Assembly (NCBI GenBank): GCA_021805775.1 | Contig: JAJZED010000002.1 | Location: forward strand, 210,390-274,389 | DNA from: a bacterium | Lineage (GTDB): Bacteria; Vulcanimicrobiota; Vulcanimicrobiia; Vulcanimicrobiales; Vulcanimicrobiaceae | Length of the DNA: 64,000 nucleotides | Direction of reading: 5' to 3' | Shown: piece by piece, positions 1-7,615 of the stretch | Layout of the letters: each line of letters starts with the position of its first letter | Numbering within the stretch: the first letter of the stretch is position 1 | Translations under genes and position numbers: made by a program | Notes under the pieces: model-generated | Told to the model about the DNA's origin: nothing | The model's database searches: none | What the model saw: only the letters and a program-made list of their open reading frames with translations

Positions 1-114
1 TCGCGCGCGATCGCGCGCAACGCAGCGATCTCGGTGGTCGCTGTTGCTGCCTACGTGGCCGCGATAATGACAATCCTGACCGCGTATGCGCTCTGGTGGG
101 CATTTTCAATATAG
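1..114 (+). CDS. 3' end of a membrane protein (partial)
   Basis: An open frame runs in from the left window edge and stops at TAG 112-114, giving the last 37 residues of a protein. They contain one strongly hydrophobic stretch rich in Ala, Val, Ile and Leu that ends in aromatic residues (WWAF), so the protein probably ends in a transmembrane helix. The next gene starts 18 bases downstream behind a strong Shine-Dalgarno, so the two are probably co-transcribed. The function cannot be assigned from this fragment. Confidence 0.5.
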   Translation, partial: SRAIARNAAISVVAVAAYVAAIMTILTAYALWWAFSI

Positions 115-132
115 CCAGGAGGATTTAGGATC

Positions 133-1116
133 ATGCTAATTTCACGGATTCGCCGCACGGCGCGCAAGATCGCGCTCGTCATCGGCGCGATGCTGCTGCT
201 CACGATCGCCACGGCGGCGATATCGTTGGTTGCGCGACGATCGGCGGCTCCACCCGTGCTCGCTGGCACGACCGGCTGCTACGCCGTGGCGATGCAGAGC
301 GGCACCTACCCAAACGGCGTGCCCGCTACCGAGGCCGGGATGCCCGCCCCGGTTAAGTCGGCGCTCGACGCGCTCGGCTACTCCCTGGACGACGCCGGGA
401 CGTACAGCGGCGGCCGCGATATAGGCTGCGTCCTACTGCACGGTGTGCCCGCCTACGCCGCGCCAATCGTCGCCTACGAGCCGGCCGATACCAGCGCGAC
501 CTCGCCCACCTACTCGTACCGAAAAAGCGCGGGATGCGGCAATCAGGTCGCAACAACCGGGCGATATCCGGCCAGCCTCCAGGGCCCTACGGTCGTCGTC
601 ACCGAGCAGCCAACGTCTGCAGCGGCCGGGACGACCACCTGCACCCTCACCTTTTCGACCGTGCCTGCGTCGTCAAAACCGCCCGCCATTGGTAGCGGCC
701 TCGTGCCTGTGGTGGTGGTTTCGCCGACGCCTGCTCCGGGCGGGTACTTTTTTTGGGTCTGTGCGGCCCAATGGAACTCCGGCGGGTGGATAAACGGCGT
801 CCAATGCTATTGGGTGACGACCACCGACAGCGGCGGTCAAGACATACTCAATAGCGCCGACACCACTACGATGCAGAACCTGGCTAGCAATACACTCTCA
901 GGGTTTAGTCAGTCTCTTGCGCCGCAGAACCCATCGCCGTGCCCAGGTGGCACGACGCCCGTCGAGCCTCCGCTACCTGCTGGCATCCCGTCACCGTCCC
1001 CCGCGTGGCTGGCCTCGCAGGCGCAGGCGCAGGCGGCTGCCGCGGCCTATGCGCTACAGGGCCAAGTTGGGAACACCGGCATCACCGGGTCGGAAATGGT
1101 CTACTGCCAGCCCTAG
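133..1116 (+). CDS. Hypothetical secreted or membrane-anchored protein
   Basis: This 327-residue protein follows a near-perfect ribosome-binding site (AGGAGG at 118-123). The first ~40 residues are basic and then hydrophobic, like an uncleaved signal anchor or signal peptide. The rest is rich in Ala, Pro, Ser, Thr and Gly, with several cysteines that could form disulfides outside the cytoplasm and a C-terminal Ala/Gln-rich stretch. I recognise no family. It belongs to the cargo end of the integrated element and its stop overlaps the stop of the convergent lipoprotein gene. Confidence 0.6.
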   Translation: MLISRIRRTARKIALVIGAMLLLTIATAAISLVARRSAAPPVLAGTTGCYAVAMQSGTYPNGVPATEAGMPAPVKSALDALGYSLDDAGTYSGGRDIGCVLLHGVPAYAAPIVAYEPADTSATSPTYSYRKSAGCGNQVATTGRYPASLQGPTVVVTEQPTSAAAGTTTCTLTFSTVPASSKPPAIGSGLVPVVVVSPTPAPGGYFFWVCAAQWNSGGWINGVQCYWVTTTDSGGQDILNSADTTTMQNLASNTLSGFSQSLAPQNPSPCPGGTTPVEPPLPAGIPSPSPAWLASQAQAQAAAAAYALQGQVGNTGITGSEMVYCQP

Positions 1117-2078
1117 GGCCAGATCTTGACGTTCGGATCGGTAAACGCACGGGGGTCGATAGGCCACTCACCGCCCATAATCGCCGAGACGGTGCTGCCG
1201 GGCACGTAGGGGATATACTGCCCGCCGAACCACTCGGTCTGAGGGTCGAGGGTGTACTGCCCCCCGTTGGTCGCGGCAAAATAGCCACCGAGGAAGCCCT
1301 CGCACGACGTACCGCCGATGCCGCCGCCGTTGCCGGTCGTGATATCTCCGTACGAGTTTCCTGGCCACGGGCCAGGAACCGCACCTGGGGATCGCTCGTA
1401 GGCGTTTAGCGCCTGGATATTCTCCAGCAGCCACTCGTCGATGCTCCCGGCGGGCAGGTTGTTCGCCGTCCGTTCGTTCTGCCAATCGACGAAGCACGGG
1501 GTCTCGCTCGTCGGATCGAGCGTCGCGAGGCGATACTCGCCGTTGGTCTCCCACGGCTGCGGGGTGATCGTCGGCACGGGCGGTAGCGTCGGCGCAAGCA
1601 GCGTTTGGTTCCCGCCCCTGAGCGTGACGTTATCGTGAACGGTCGCCTGTACCGGGTCGGTCGCGCTCGTGCTATCGGTGCCGACGACGAGCAGGTAGTG
1701 CCCATTGGGAGCGCCGTTGAGCACGAACTGCCCCTGCGGGTTGGTCGTTGCCTGCGGAGAGGGCAGCGGCGTCGGGCAGCCGTCGTTCTCGGGGGTGATC
1801 TGCGCCGTCGGCGGCGGGGTACCGCACGGCCCCCAGGGCATCAGTTTGACCGGCACGCCGGCAAGCGGGGAGCCATTCGCGTCGTCCACGACCACACCCG
1901 AGGCGTTCGTGGTCGTTTGCGAGCCGGGGGTCGTCACCGGACTCGAGATCGGCGTCGGGGTGCCGCCGCCAACTGGGAGCGGGTTGGGGCCGCCGCTACC
2001 GCCGCAGGCGACGAGGATGGCGAGAGCCGCGACCGCACAGCCGACGACGATCGCGCTTGGTTGCCACGTTGTCAACAT
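1113..2078 (-). CDS. Putative lipoprotein with carboxypeptidase-regulatory-like domain
   Basis: This 321-residue protein starts with a signal sequence ending in a lipobox-like ILVAC, followed by a Gly/Pro/Thr linker, which indicates a lipoprotein. Residues ~60-150 (ASGVVVDDANGSPLAGVPV and on) resemble a CarboxypepD_reg/SdrD-like beta-sandwich. The C-terminal half has a segment with NERTANNLP that faintly recalls CAP/SCP domains, but I would not assign it. It is cargo of the integrated element and converges on the secreted protein at 133-1116, with which it overlaps by four bases. Confidence 0.6.
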   Translation of the reverse strand: MLTTWQPSAIVVGCAVAALAILVACGGSGGPNPLPVGGGTPTPISSPVTTPGSQTTTNASGVVVDDANGSPLAGVPVKLMPWGPCGTPPPTAQITPENDGCPTPLPSPQATTNPQGQFVLNGAPNGHYLLVVGTDSTSATDPVQATVHDNVTLRGGNQTLLAPTLPPVPTITPQPWETNGEYRLATLDPTSETPCFVDWQNERTANNLPAGSIDEWLLENIQALNAYERSPGAVPGPWPGNSYGDITTGNGGGIGGTSCEGFLGGYFAATNGGQYTLDPQTEWFGGQYIPYVPGSTVSAIMGGEWPIDPRAFTDPNVKIWP

Positions 2079-2087
2079 GGTATCTTT

Positions 2088-2393
2088 CTAGCTTTCTTGC
2101 TTATTATCAAGCCCTAGGGATTGGTCGATGGGACGCAGCCCGTCGACGGCGAGCTCGCGATTGAGGGCGTCGATCACGAGTTGTTGCAGCGATGTTCCGC
2201 GATCGATCGCGATCTTCTTCAGCCTTGCGCGGGCCTCGGCTGAGACGCGGAGCATGATCGCGACGAGCCGATCATCGCTCGGTCGGATCGTCGCAGGTGT
2301 AGGCGTCATGGGCGGCCTCGGCGCGACCCTCGCGAATGTTGCCTTTCGTGCTTGTTGGCGTGCTGGTTTGTTATCTTGTTGTTTTGCTGTCAT
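2088..2393 (-). CDS. Ribbon-helix-helix DNA-binding protein, ParA partner
   Basis: This 101-residue protein has a disordered, Lys/Arg/Pro-rich N-terminus. Residues ~45-80 are typical of a ribbon-helix-helix (CopG/ParG/Arc-like) fold: MLRVSAEARARLKKIA followed by a helix-turn-helix segment. Its start overlaps the stop of parA by four bases (ATGA), so the two are translationally coupled. In ParF/ParG-type plasmid partition systems the small RHH protein binds the centromere and autoregulates the operon. The gene order (parA first, then RHH) and size fit that model, although the exact family is inferred. Confidence 0.72.
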   Translation of the reverse strand: MTAKQQDNKPARQQARKATFARVAPRPPMTPTPATIRPSDDRLVAIMLRVSAEARARLKKIAIDRGTSLQQLVIDALNRELAVDGLRPIDQSLGLDNKQES

Positions 2394-2983
2394 TTTAGCA
2401 CCTCATTCAGAAGGTCGGTGATTTCTTGCGCCGCGCGCGAGCGTGGAGCGTTCTCGGTAGCGGCCGCGCCAGCGGCCAAGGCGCGAGCATAGTCACGCCG
2501 CTCGCCGATGGTGGTCTGAGCCACGCGCAGCCCCAGTCTGCCAATATATGCCCGTGCCTCGTCGATCTCGGGGCTGCGCGGTGGGCAGCGCGTGAGGACG
2601 GCCATCGCATCCAGCTCACGCCCTCCGAGGAGGTCGAGCGTGGCTCCTAGCGCGGCCAGATCGAGCGCAGACGGCTGCACCGGGACGACGATCCGGTCGG
2701 GCTGCCATGCGCCGCGCGTCCGCGCGCTCGGCGGCGAATCCACGATCACGAGCTCGGCATCGATCCGAGCCACGGTCAGCGCGAGGTCGCGACCACCTGC
2801 GACGACGAGGATCGGGAGCGCGTCAGGGTCACGCCGAGAGGCCCATGCGAGCGCGCTCGCCTGCTCGTCGGCGTCGACGATTGCGACAGATCGTCCAGCT
2901 GTCGCTGCGGCAACGGCCAAGTGGAGCGCCAGGGTCGTCTTCCCCGCGCCACCTTTTCGGGCGAGGAGCTGCATGGTGCGCAT
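2390..2983 (-). CDS. parA: ParA-family partition ATPase
   Basis: This is a ParA/MinD-type P-loop ATPase of about 197 residues. It has the deviant Walker A motif KGGAGKTT near the N-terminus, a Walker A' region VAIVDADEQASALAW, and a VIVDSPP Walker B-like strand. The short length (no N-terminal HTH) places it with type Ib plasmid ParA/ParF proteins. I chose the ATG at 2983 because the conserved domain begins immediately after it; an upstream ATG at 3010 would add nine residues and overlap the palindromic operator candidate. With the downstream RHH protein it should segregate the plasmid form of the element. Confidence 0.85.
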   Translation of the reverse strand: MRTMQLLARKGGAGKTTLALHLAVAAATAGRSVAIVDADEQASALAWASRRDPDALPILVVAGGRDLALTVARIDAELVIVDSPPSARTRGAWQPDRIVVPVQPSALDLAALGATLDLLGGRELDAMAVLTRCPPRSPEIDEARAYIGRLGLRVAQTTIGERRDYARALAAGAAATENAPRSRAAQEITDLLNEVLK

Positions 2984-3026
2984 AATGCTAGCATAGCAAC
3001 TAGACAGCATGAATGCAAGATGCTAG
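2984..3026. promoter_or_regulatory. Palindromic operator/parS candidate upstream of parA
   Basis: A perfect 10-bp palindrome ATGCTAGCAT lies at 2985-2994, and a second ATGCTAG copy lies at 3020-3026, with a CTAG also between them. The spacing and the position at the parA start suit binding by the RHH partner for autoregulation, or a partition centromere. This is inferred from pattern only. Confidence 0.4.
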
Positions 3027-3030
3027 TCCC

Positions 3031-3651
3031 TCAGAACAAGCTAATGTGCTGACTTCCCTCTCGCACATAATCTTGTGACGAGCAATGCCATCGAACCTCG
3101 CCTTCGGTAGGCCCGATAGGGCCTAAAAGCACGATCTGGGCTAGCGCCGTTGGCGCGTTCGTTATCGTTATGCGCTCAACATCGAGGATGGCTCTATTCC
3201 ACAGGTTTCCTTCGTTATCGTAGCATGTTCCATCGGGTCGCATTTCGGGCAATGCAGTATCCCATCGGTGCCCAAAAACGAACCCTAACGGCGACTGCAC
3301 CATTATCGTTACGCGGCATCCATCGGCCGCTAAGGGTCCCTCGTTTGTTGCAAGTAGTCTCGCGTAAAATATCTTGCTTGAAGGCTGGGTATTTGCGGGT
3401 GCTAAACAGATGGGCTCCCCTAACTTGCCGGAAGCGGTAACGCCGCCTAGCGCCACCGTTACATCTGGTTTCCGCGTCAGATAGTCCTTTTGGAAGTCAT
3501 ACGTCTTCGCACTCGACATCGCTGATGCCCTCGCATAACAAATGGCACCAGCTCCCACCACAATCGAAATGGCCCATGACCAGGTGAAGCCATTATCGGC
3601 GAGCCACGTCGCCAGACCGTGAATTAACACGGGCACATCATATTCTAACAT
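3031..3651 (-). CDS. Hypothetical membrane-anchored protein
   Basis: This 206-residue protein has one N-terminal transmembrane helix (residues ~22-42, WAISIVVGAGAICYA) and a predicted soluble remainder of mixed alpha/beta character containing FGHRWDTALPEMRPDG. The base composition here is noticeably less GC-rich than in the chromosomal genes to the right. I recognise no domain. It sits between the toxin gene and parA on the same strand, so it may be part of the element's backbone or a phage-defence-type accessory gene. Function unknown. Confidence 0.5.
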   Translation of the reverse strand: MLEYDVPVLIHGLATWLADNGFTWSWAISIVVGAGAICYARASAMSSAKTYDFQKDYLTRKPDVTVALGGVTASGKLGEPICLAPANTQPSSKIFYARLLATNEGPLAADGCRVTIMVQSPLGFVFGHRWDTALPEMRPDGTCYDNEGNLWNRAILDVERITITNAPTALAQIVLLGPIGPTEGEVRWHCSSQDYVREGSQHISLF

Positions 3652-3660
3652 CGTGAATTG

Positions 3661-4050
3661 CTATCGGCGTCGTGCCGCCTTTATGTAGGCTTGATCATGC
3701 GCGTCAATGGACAAGATTTTGACGACTCGCGCGGTCTCATCAAGCGTATACACGAGACGATAGGTCACGTTGCGAAACCTCATCTTGGCCGCTCGCGTAT
3801 TCGATAAGGCTCCTAATTTTTTTGGAAATTGTTTTGGATTATTTTCGAGTTCGCTAAAAATATTTGCAAGCGTGGGCGAAAAGTCCGGATTCGAAAGGCC
3901 TCCCTCAGCAACGCGTTTTGCGACTTCCCGATGCAACTTGACGGTCCACCGCTCGCCGGCGCCCTCGTCGGCTAAAGCGACTTTCGTTCGCTTCGTCGAT
4001 TGCGGCGAGGAGCGCCCGCCCGTCAACGAATTCACTATCTGGGGCATTGG
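3661..4050 (-). CDS. RelE/ParE-like type II toxin
   Basis: This protein of about 129 residues has a C-terminal half with the pattern of a RelE-superfamily toxin: WTVKLHREVAKRV, then a helix, then FRNVTYRLVYTLDETARVVKILSIDAHDQAY. That is the beta-strand core with the Arg/Tyr residues used on mRNA or gyrase by such toxins. I chose ATG 4050; the open frame extends further upstream, but only inside the antitoxin gene. The reading frame overlaps the antitoxin by about 145 bases, which is unusually long, so the true start could be later or one of the two frames may be altered. Confidence 0.65.
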   Translation of the reverse strand, partial: PMPQIVNSLTGGRSSPQSTKRTKVALADEGAGERWTVKLHREVAKRVAEGGLSNPDFSPTLANIFSELENNPKQFPKKLGALSNTRAAKMRFRNVTYRLVYTLDETARVVKILSIDAHDQAYIKAARRR

Positions 4051-4294
4051 CACGCCTGGTAAGATCGAGCTCATCGCACAGCTCAGCGTCGCGCTCGAAA
4101 AGTTGTTCAAGCGTACAGCCGAGCACAGTCGCAATTCTCTCAAGGATCGCAACGGTAACGTTCCCATCGCCTTGCTCAATCTTCGAGATAGTAGGACGAC
4201 TGACTCCGGCGCGATCGGCCAGCGTCGACTGCGAAACAGATTTTTCGGCTCGCTTTCGTACGACATTTTTGCGTAGCGTCTCCATAGCGGTCAT
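3905..4294 (-). CDS. Xre-family HTH antitoxin/regulator
   Basis: This protein of about 129 residues has a classic Cro/C1 helix-turn-helix in residues ~10-65: SQSTLADRAGVSRPTISKIEQG and then VTVAILERIATVLGC. The ATG at 4294 has a good Shine-Dalgarno (AAGGGGAG) seven to ten bases upstream. It precedes and overlaps the RelE-like toxin gene, the standard antitoxin-first order. The Arg-rich C-terminus is encoded in the overlap and may be non-conserved. It probably represses its own promoter at 4315-4350. Confidence 0.75.
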   Translation of the reverse strand: MTAMETLRKNVVRKRAEKSVSQSTLADRAGVSRPTISKIEQGDGNVTVAILERIATVLGCTLEQLFERDAELCDELDLTRRANAPDSEFVDGRALLAAIDEANESRFSRRGRRRAVDRQVASGSRKTRC

Positions 4295-4320
4295 GATGCG
4301 CGTACTCCCCTTCTCAAGGG

Positions 4321-4350
4321 AGCGTACCGTACATAACGATAATTTGTCAA
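4321..4350 (-). promoter_or_regulatory. Promoter/operator of the toxin-antitoxin operon
   Basis: On the minus strand a perfect -35 TTGACA (4350-4345) is followed, after 18 bases, by TACGCT (4326-4321) as a -10. The dyad-like GTACCGTAC at 4324-4332 overlaps the -10 and could be the antitoxin operator. The ATG at 4294 would then have a leader of about 20 bases containing its Shine-Dalgarno. Confidence 0.5.
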
Positions 4351-4495
4351 TTATAATAGACACCTGCCGTCAGAATAGGCCAGGCGGGCGGATGGAGAGG
4401 GGAACTCCCCGGCGCGCGGAGGCTATGAGGGCGCCTGATCGGGAGGCAGGCGGTCTGGGCGGAGCCGGGGGTCGCACCCGATCAAGCGCATCCGA

Positions 4496-4567
4496 GGCAA
4501 GGGCGGCTCGCCGAGCGAGCGGAGCGAGCGTCCCTTGCCCGGAGCGCTAGGGTGCGCGACCCTCCGG
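4496..4567. repeat. Two adjacent hairpins in the plasmid-like intergenic region
   Basis: The 4364-4732 gap has no convincing gene. It contains an inverted repeat GGCAAGGG (4496-4503)/CCCTTGCC (4532-4539) directly followed by a nested hairpin with CCGGAG (4539-4544)/CTCCGG (4562-4567) outside and AGGGT (4549-4553)/ACCCT (4559-4563) inside. Strong GC-rich dyads next to iterons can be single-strand origins, transfer origins or terminators. The sequence alone does not decide which. Confidence 0.4.
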
Positions 4568-4732
4568 CGACGGTCAACCGACGCCGAGCAACCAAGAGCC
4601 GGAGCGCGCTTCCTCGCGCGCGGGCTTGGCAGAGATAGGGATTAATGACCAGGATTTATGGGGAAAGGATATGTGATGCTCGCGAAGCGCAAAAAAAGCT
4701 TGTGGTTATGCGGATTTTTGCGAGACAGGGAT

Positions 4733-4858
4733 GCGACTGCTATGACGGTACCCCTTGCGACTGCTATGACGGGTCGGCGCGCGACTGCTATGACGGGTCA
4801 GCGCCAAAAACCGCGACTGCTATGACGGGTCGGCGCGACTGCTATGACGGGTCAGCGC
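4733..4858. repeat. Iteron array, five copies (candidate replication origin)
   Basis: The core GCGACTGCTATGACGG occurs five times, starting at 4733, 4757, 4781, 4813 and 4835. Copies 2-5 share an extended GTCGGCGC or GTCAGCGCC tail. Spacings are 24, 24, 32 and 22 bp, about two helical turns, as in iteron plasmids. An A/T-richer stretch (about 4690-4725) flanks the array, and the replication initiator gene ends inside the last iteron. I infer that this is the binding array of the adjacent TrfA-like protein. Confidence 0.8.
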
Positions 4859-5694
4859 CGAGCGGCGAGGGCACGCGCCTGCGTCGGCGTCGGCACCTTG
4901 TCGATCATCACGAGGCCGCTATCACCGCGCCCGATCCGGTATTTCCTCACCCATCCGCGGCCGACGAAGTCGTCCAGCACCGCCCCCAACGCGGCGCGAA
5001 AGTCGCGCATCCTGCCATAGCCAGCGCCCACGCGCTGCATCAGCGTATCGAGCCGCATAGGCACCCACGCTGCATGCGATGACAGCGTCGCGTGCAGCGC
5101 CTTGGCCAGCTGATTCGAGCCGAGCGACCGTCGGTCATCGATGTTGAGGTGAGTGATCTCGTCCCAGAGGGCGCGGAGCTGCGGATTTGTCGCGATGACG
5201 ACCTCGCCGGTCTCGCGATCGAGCCGAAAATGCGAAAGCATCGCGCCCGCGACACCAGAATAACGGCCATCATCGTACGCTATCGTCGTCTCCGAGAGCG
5301 CCTTGAGGCGGGCGTGGAGCCACGCTCGATTCGCGCCGCCGTCAGTTTTTCCGAGGCGGCGCAGCAGCGTGTGCAGCTTAGAGCGGAGATCTTCACCGGG
5401 CTTAACAACCCGCGCAAGGTGCATGATCTCCAGCCACACATCTGCATCGTGCTGATCGAGGCGCCAGCCCGTCAACGTGATTGCGCTGCCCGTAGGGCCT
5501 GCTATCGGCATATCGACGACGCGCTTGCGTTTGCCGCTCTTCACGACGCCGAAAATCGCCGATCGAATTACGTCATTTGGCGCACCGCGACGATCATCGG
5601 GCCAATCGGGGAATAGCTTGAGCTGCAGCTCGCGCGCCTGGTGGCGTCGGATCGCAATGATCCGACGCTCGCGGTCGCTATCGGGCATCCTCAT
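4852..5694 (-). CDS. TrfA-like plasmid replication initiator
   Basis: This 280-residue protein has the TrfA-like pattern: N-terminal PNDVIRSAIFGVVKSGKR, then winged-helix-type segments (DVWLEIMHLAR, LRSKLHTLLRRLGKTDGGANRAWL), then a second set ending RMRDFRAALGAVLDDFVGRGWV. This matches the plasmid replication initiator family of IncP RK2 TrfA. It is shorter than the long form of TrfA but close to the short form. It lies beside five iterons and overlaps the upstream AlpA/Xis-like gene by 17 bases, implying one transcript. It would bind the iterons and load host replication proteins when the element is excised. Confidence 0.8.
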   Translation of the reverse strand: MRMPDSDRERRIIAIRRHQARELQLKLFPDWPDDRRGAPNDVIRSAIFGVVKSGKRKRVVDMPIAGPTGSAITLTGWRLDQHDADVWLEIMHLARVVKPGEDLRSKLHTLLRRLGKTDGGANRAWLHARLKALSETTIAYDDGRYSGVAGAMLSHFRLDRETGEVVIATNPQLRALWDEITHLNIDDRRSLGSNQLAKALHATLSSHAAWVPMRLDTLMQRVGAGYGRMRDFRAALGAVLDDFVGRGWVRKYRIGRGDSGLVMIDKVPTPTQARALAARR

Positions 5695-6085
5695 CCGTCG
5701 CGGCGTGCACCCACATCGCAGGAATCAGTACGGCACGCCCAACCTGGCGCGATGGGATCTCGCCACTGCGGATGCCGTCGTATATCATCGTGCGCGAAAT
5801 ACCCATCAGCGCGATGACCTCGCTGACGCGATAATACGCGCGCTGACGTGATATCGTGGTGTTCGGCGTCGCGGGCCGAGCGATTTTCGTCGGCGCGCGG
5901 CGCGTACGTGGGTTACGTTTCGTCACGGGACGCAGGATATCGCGGCGTCCCTGTCGAATCAGCTGCAAGAGCGCGGCAGCGAAGCAGACGCGCGTATACT
6001 CTTGCCAGCTGATTTGAGGAGCGTCGAATGCGGCGACCACGCGGATCAGGCGCGATCTATCGCCGACGAGGCCAGTGGATCTCAT
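5678..6085 (-). CDS. AlpA/Xis-like helix-turn-helix protein
   Basis: This protein of up to 135 residues ends in a clear HTH_17 (excisionase/MerR-like) domain: YYRVSEVIALMGISRTMIYDGIRSGEIPSRQVGRAVLIP. The N-terminal part is basic and unremarkable. Its start is uncertain: the frame reaches 6085, which would overlap the divergent integrase gene by 58 bases, and a GTG at about 6040 is an alternative. It is placed between the replication initiator and the integrase, as in integrative elements where Xis directs excision. Confidence 0.65.
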   Translation of the reverse strand: MRSTGLVGDRSRLIRVVAAFDAPQISWQEYTRVCFAAALLQLIRQGRRDILRPVTKRNPRTRRAPTKIARPATPNTTISRQRAYYRVSEVIALMGISRTMIYDGIRSGEIPSRQVGRAVLIPAMWVHAATDEDAR

Positions 6086-7146
6086 GTCTTACTCTGCAAG
6101 GCCGCGGCAAGAGACGACGCGTATGGTCGCGCCCGTGCGCGACGAAAGCCGAGGCGCAGCGAGCGCTCGACGAGTTGATGCGCGAGCCGCGCACGCTCCG
6201 ATCGCGAGATTCTATCGGAGCGATTTTATCTCGGTATAACGAGCACGTGCTTACGCTGGGGCGCTCACCGACCACGCTGCAACGCTATCGTGGTCTCACG
6301 GCGAATCTGTCAGCGCTACATTCGACGCGAGCCGAGACCCTGGACGCCGACGAGCTCGAGCAGGCCTATGGCGAGTTGCGTCGTGCCGGCATTTCCGCGA
6401 CGACGGTGCGACATGCGCACGCGCTACTACGCGCATCTTTACGCTGGGCGTTTCGTCGCGCGCTGATCGGTCGCGACCCGCTCGCCACAATGGATCTCGA
6501 TCTACCATCCCGACCTCGCAGTGAAGCCGCTTCGCTCTCGGTCGACGATGCGCGCGCGCTGCTCGCGCACGTCCATCGGTCGCGTTATGGCAATGCGATT
6601 CAGCTCGCGCTTGCGACCGGCATGCGCCGCGGCGAGATCTGCGGTCTCCGTCGCGAAGCCATCGACCTCGAGCGCGGAATTATCATCGTGCGTGAGTCGC
6701 GGTACGAGATCGTTGGCAAGCGCGCGCAGCGCGGAACGAAAAGCGGCCGCACCCGCGAGGTTGCGCTCTCGTCGCTAGCGCTTGACGCCCTCAGCGCCGA
6801 GCGCGCGCGACGTGCTGCGCTTCAGCTCGCCGCCGGCGACGCATGGGAGGAGTCAAAGCACGTCTTCGTGACCGATTTCGGCAACCCGCTCTCACCCTAC
6901 GGCCTGAGCGCAGCATTTCGCGTCGTCGCCACCGCAGCGGGCCTGCCAACGCGCTATACGCTGCATTCCTTGCGCCACACGGCTGCGACGTGGATGCTCG
7001 CCGCCGGCATGGAAGTGCCCGCGGTGCAGCGCGTGCTCGGTCACAGTGCGGCCAGCACCACGACCAATATCTACGGCCACGTGCTCGAGGGACGAGCCGC
7101 AGCGGCTGTCGAGACGATCGCAGCGCGACTGAGAGAAGCGACCTAA
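6028..7146 (+). CDS. int: Tyrosine recombinase/integrase
   Basis: This complete 372-residue phage-type integrase has an N-terminal AP2-like arm-binding region (residues ~5-60), a SAM-like core-binding domain (~61-155) and a catalytic domain. Catalytic residues visible are R200 (ATGMRRGE), K238 (GTKSGR), H313 and R316 (HSLRH), H339 (LGHSAAS) and the nucleophile Y349 (NIYGH). The ATG at 6028 has GAGGAG just upstream. It lies 136 bases from a tRNA 3'-end fragment, so it is the enzyme that integrated this element into a tRNA gene. Confidence 0.93.
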   Translation: MRRPRGSGAIYRRRGQWISCLTLQGRGKRRRVWSRPCATKAEAQRALDELMREPRTLRSRDSIGAILSRYNEHVLTLGRSPTTLQRYRGLTANLSALHSTRAETLDADELEQAYGELRRAGISATTVRHAHALLRASLRWAFRRALIGRDPLATMDLDLPSRPRSEAASLSVDDARALLAHVHRSRYGNAIQLALATGMRRGEICGLRREAIDLERGIIIVRESRYEIVGKRAQRGTKSGRTREVALSSLALDALSAERARRAALQLAAGDAWEESKHVFVTDFGNPLSPYGLSAAFRVVATAAGLPTRYTLHSLRHTAATWMLAAGMEVPAVQRVLGHSAASTTTNIYGHVLEGRAAAAVETIAARLREAT

Positions 7147-7281
7147 CAATTGGAGCATGGCTGCCTAATTGGCTGCCTATGGGGCGGCCACAGCGATACG
7201 CGCCGGACGACTCATGGCCGGATACTCTTGAAAAACAACGGTTTTCGCGAACGCGGCGTTACGGGGCGGCACGAGGAAAGA

Positions 7282-7307
7282 GAGTTCGAATCCCGCTGGG
7301 GCTACCA
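7282..7307 (+). other. Attachment site: tRNA 3'-end fragment
   Basis: The bases GAGTTCGAATCCCGC followed by TGGGGCTACCA are the T-loop, 3' T-stem, acceptor 3' strand, discriminator A and encoded CCA of a tRNA. The matching 5' T-stem (it should be GCGGG) and the acceptor 5' strand (AGCCCCA) are absent upstream, so this is not a whole tRNA gene. It is best read as the att core duplicated by integrase-mediated insertion. The intact tRNA should lie at the far (left) end outside the window. No gene is seen in the surrounding 7147-7615 gap. Confidence 0.7.
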
Positions 7308-7615
7308 ATTTGCGCCTTGTGTTTCGAGGCGCTCCGCGACTCCCGGGATTCCGTTCAACAAGTTTTCAACGGTGACGCGACGAAGCGGGGGCGAGCACGC
7401 AGGCCACGGAATAGGGCTCTTGTCGCCATAGATCCTCGATGGTGAGCATTTTACCCCCGCATGATTCGTACGCGGCGGAATTGATCGACTCGCGCCTACG
7501 ACTTCGAACGCCCCGCGCGCGTTCGAAGAACTCCGTGCGGCCGATGGCGTTCTTCTTCTCTGTCAACTCGCGCAACGCACGTTCCTCAAACGATTACCGG
7601 AGGTGGATTGATATT

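Noticed and set aside
4733-4858. A coding region over the iterons (plus-strand frame from 4645)
   Set aside because: The frame's translation is just the repeated iteron sequence (CYDGS-like units) with no ribosome-binding site, and it runs antisense into rep.
7150-7310. A complete tRNA gene at the right end of the element
   Set aside because: Only the T-loop to CCA end is present. No complementary acceptor (AGCCCCA), D-arm or anticodon arm could be found upstream, so it is treated as an att fragment.
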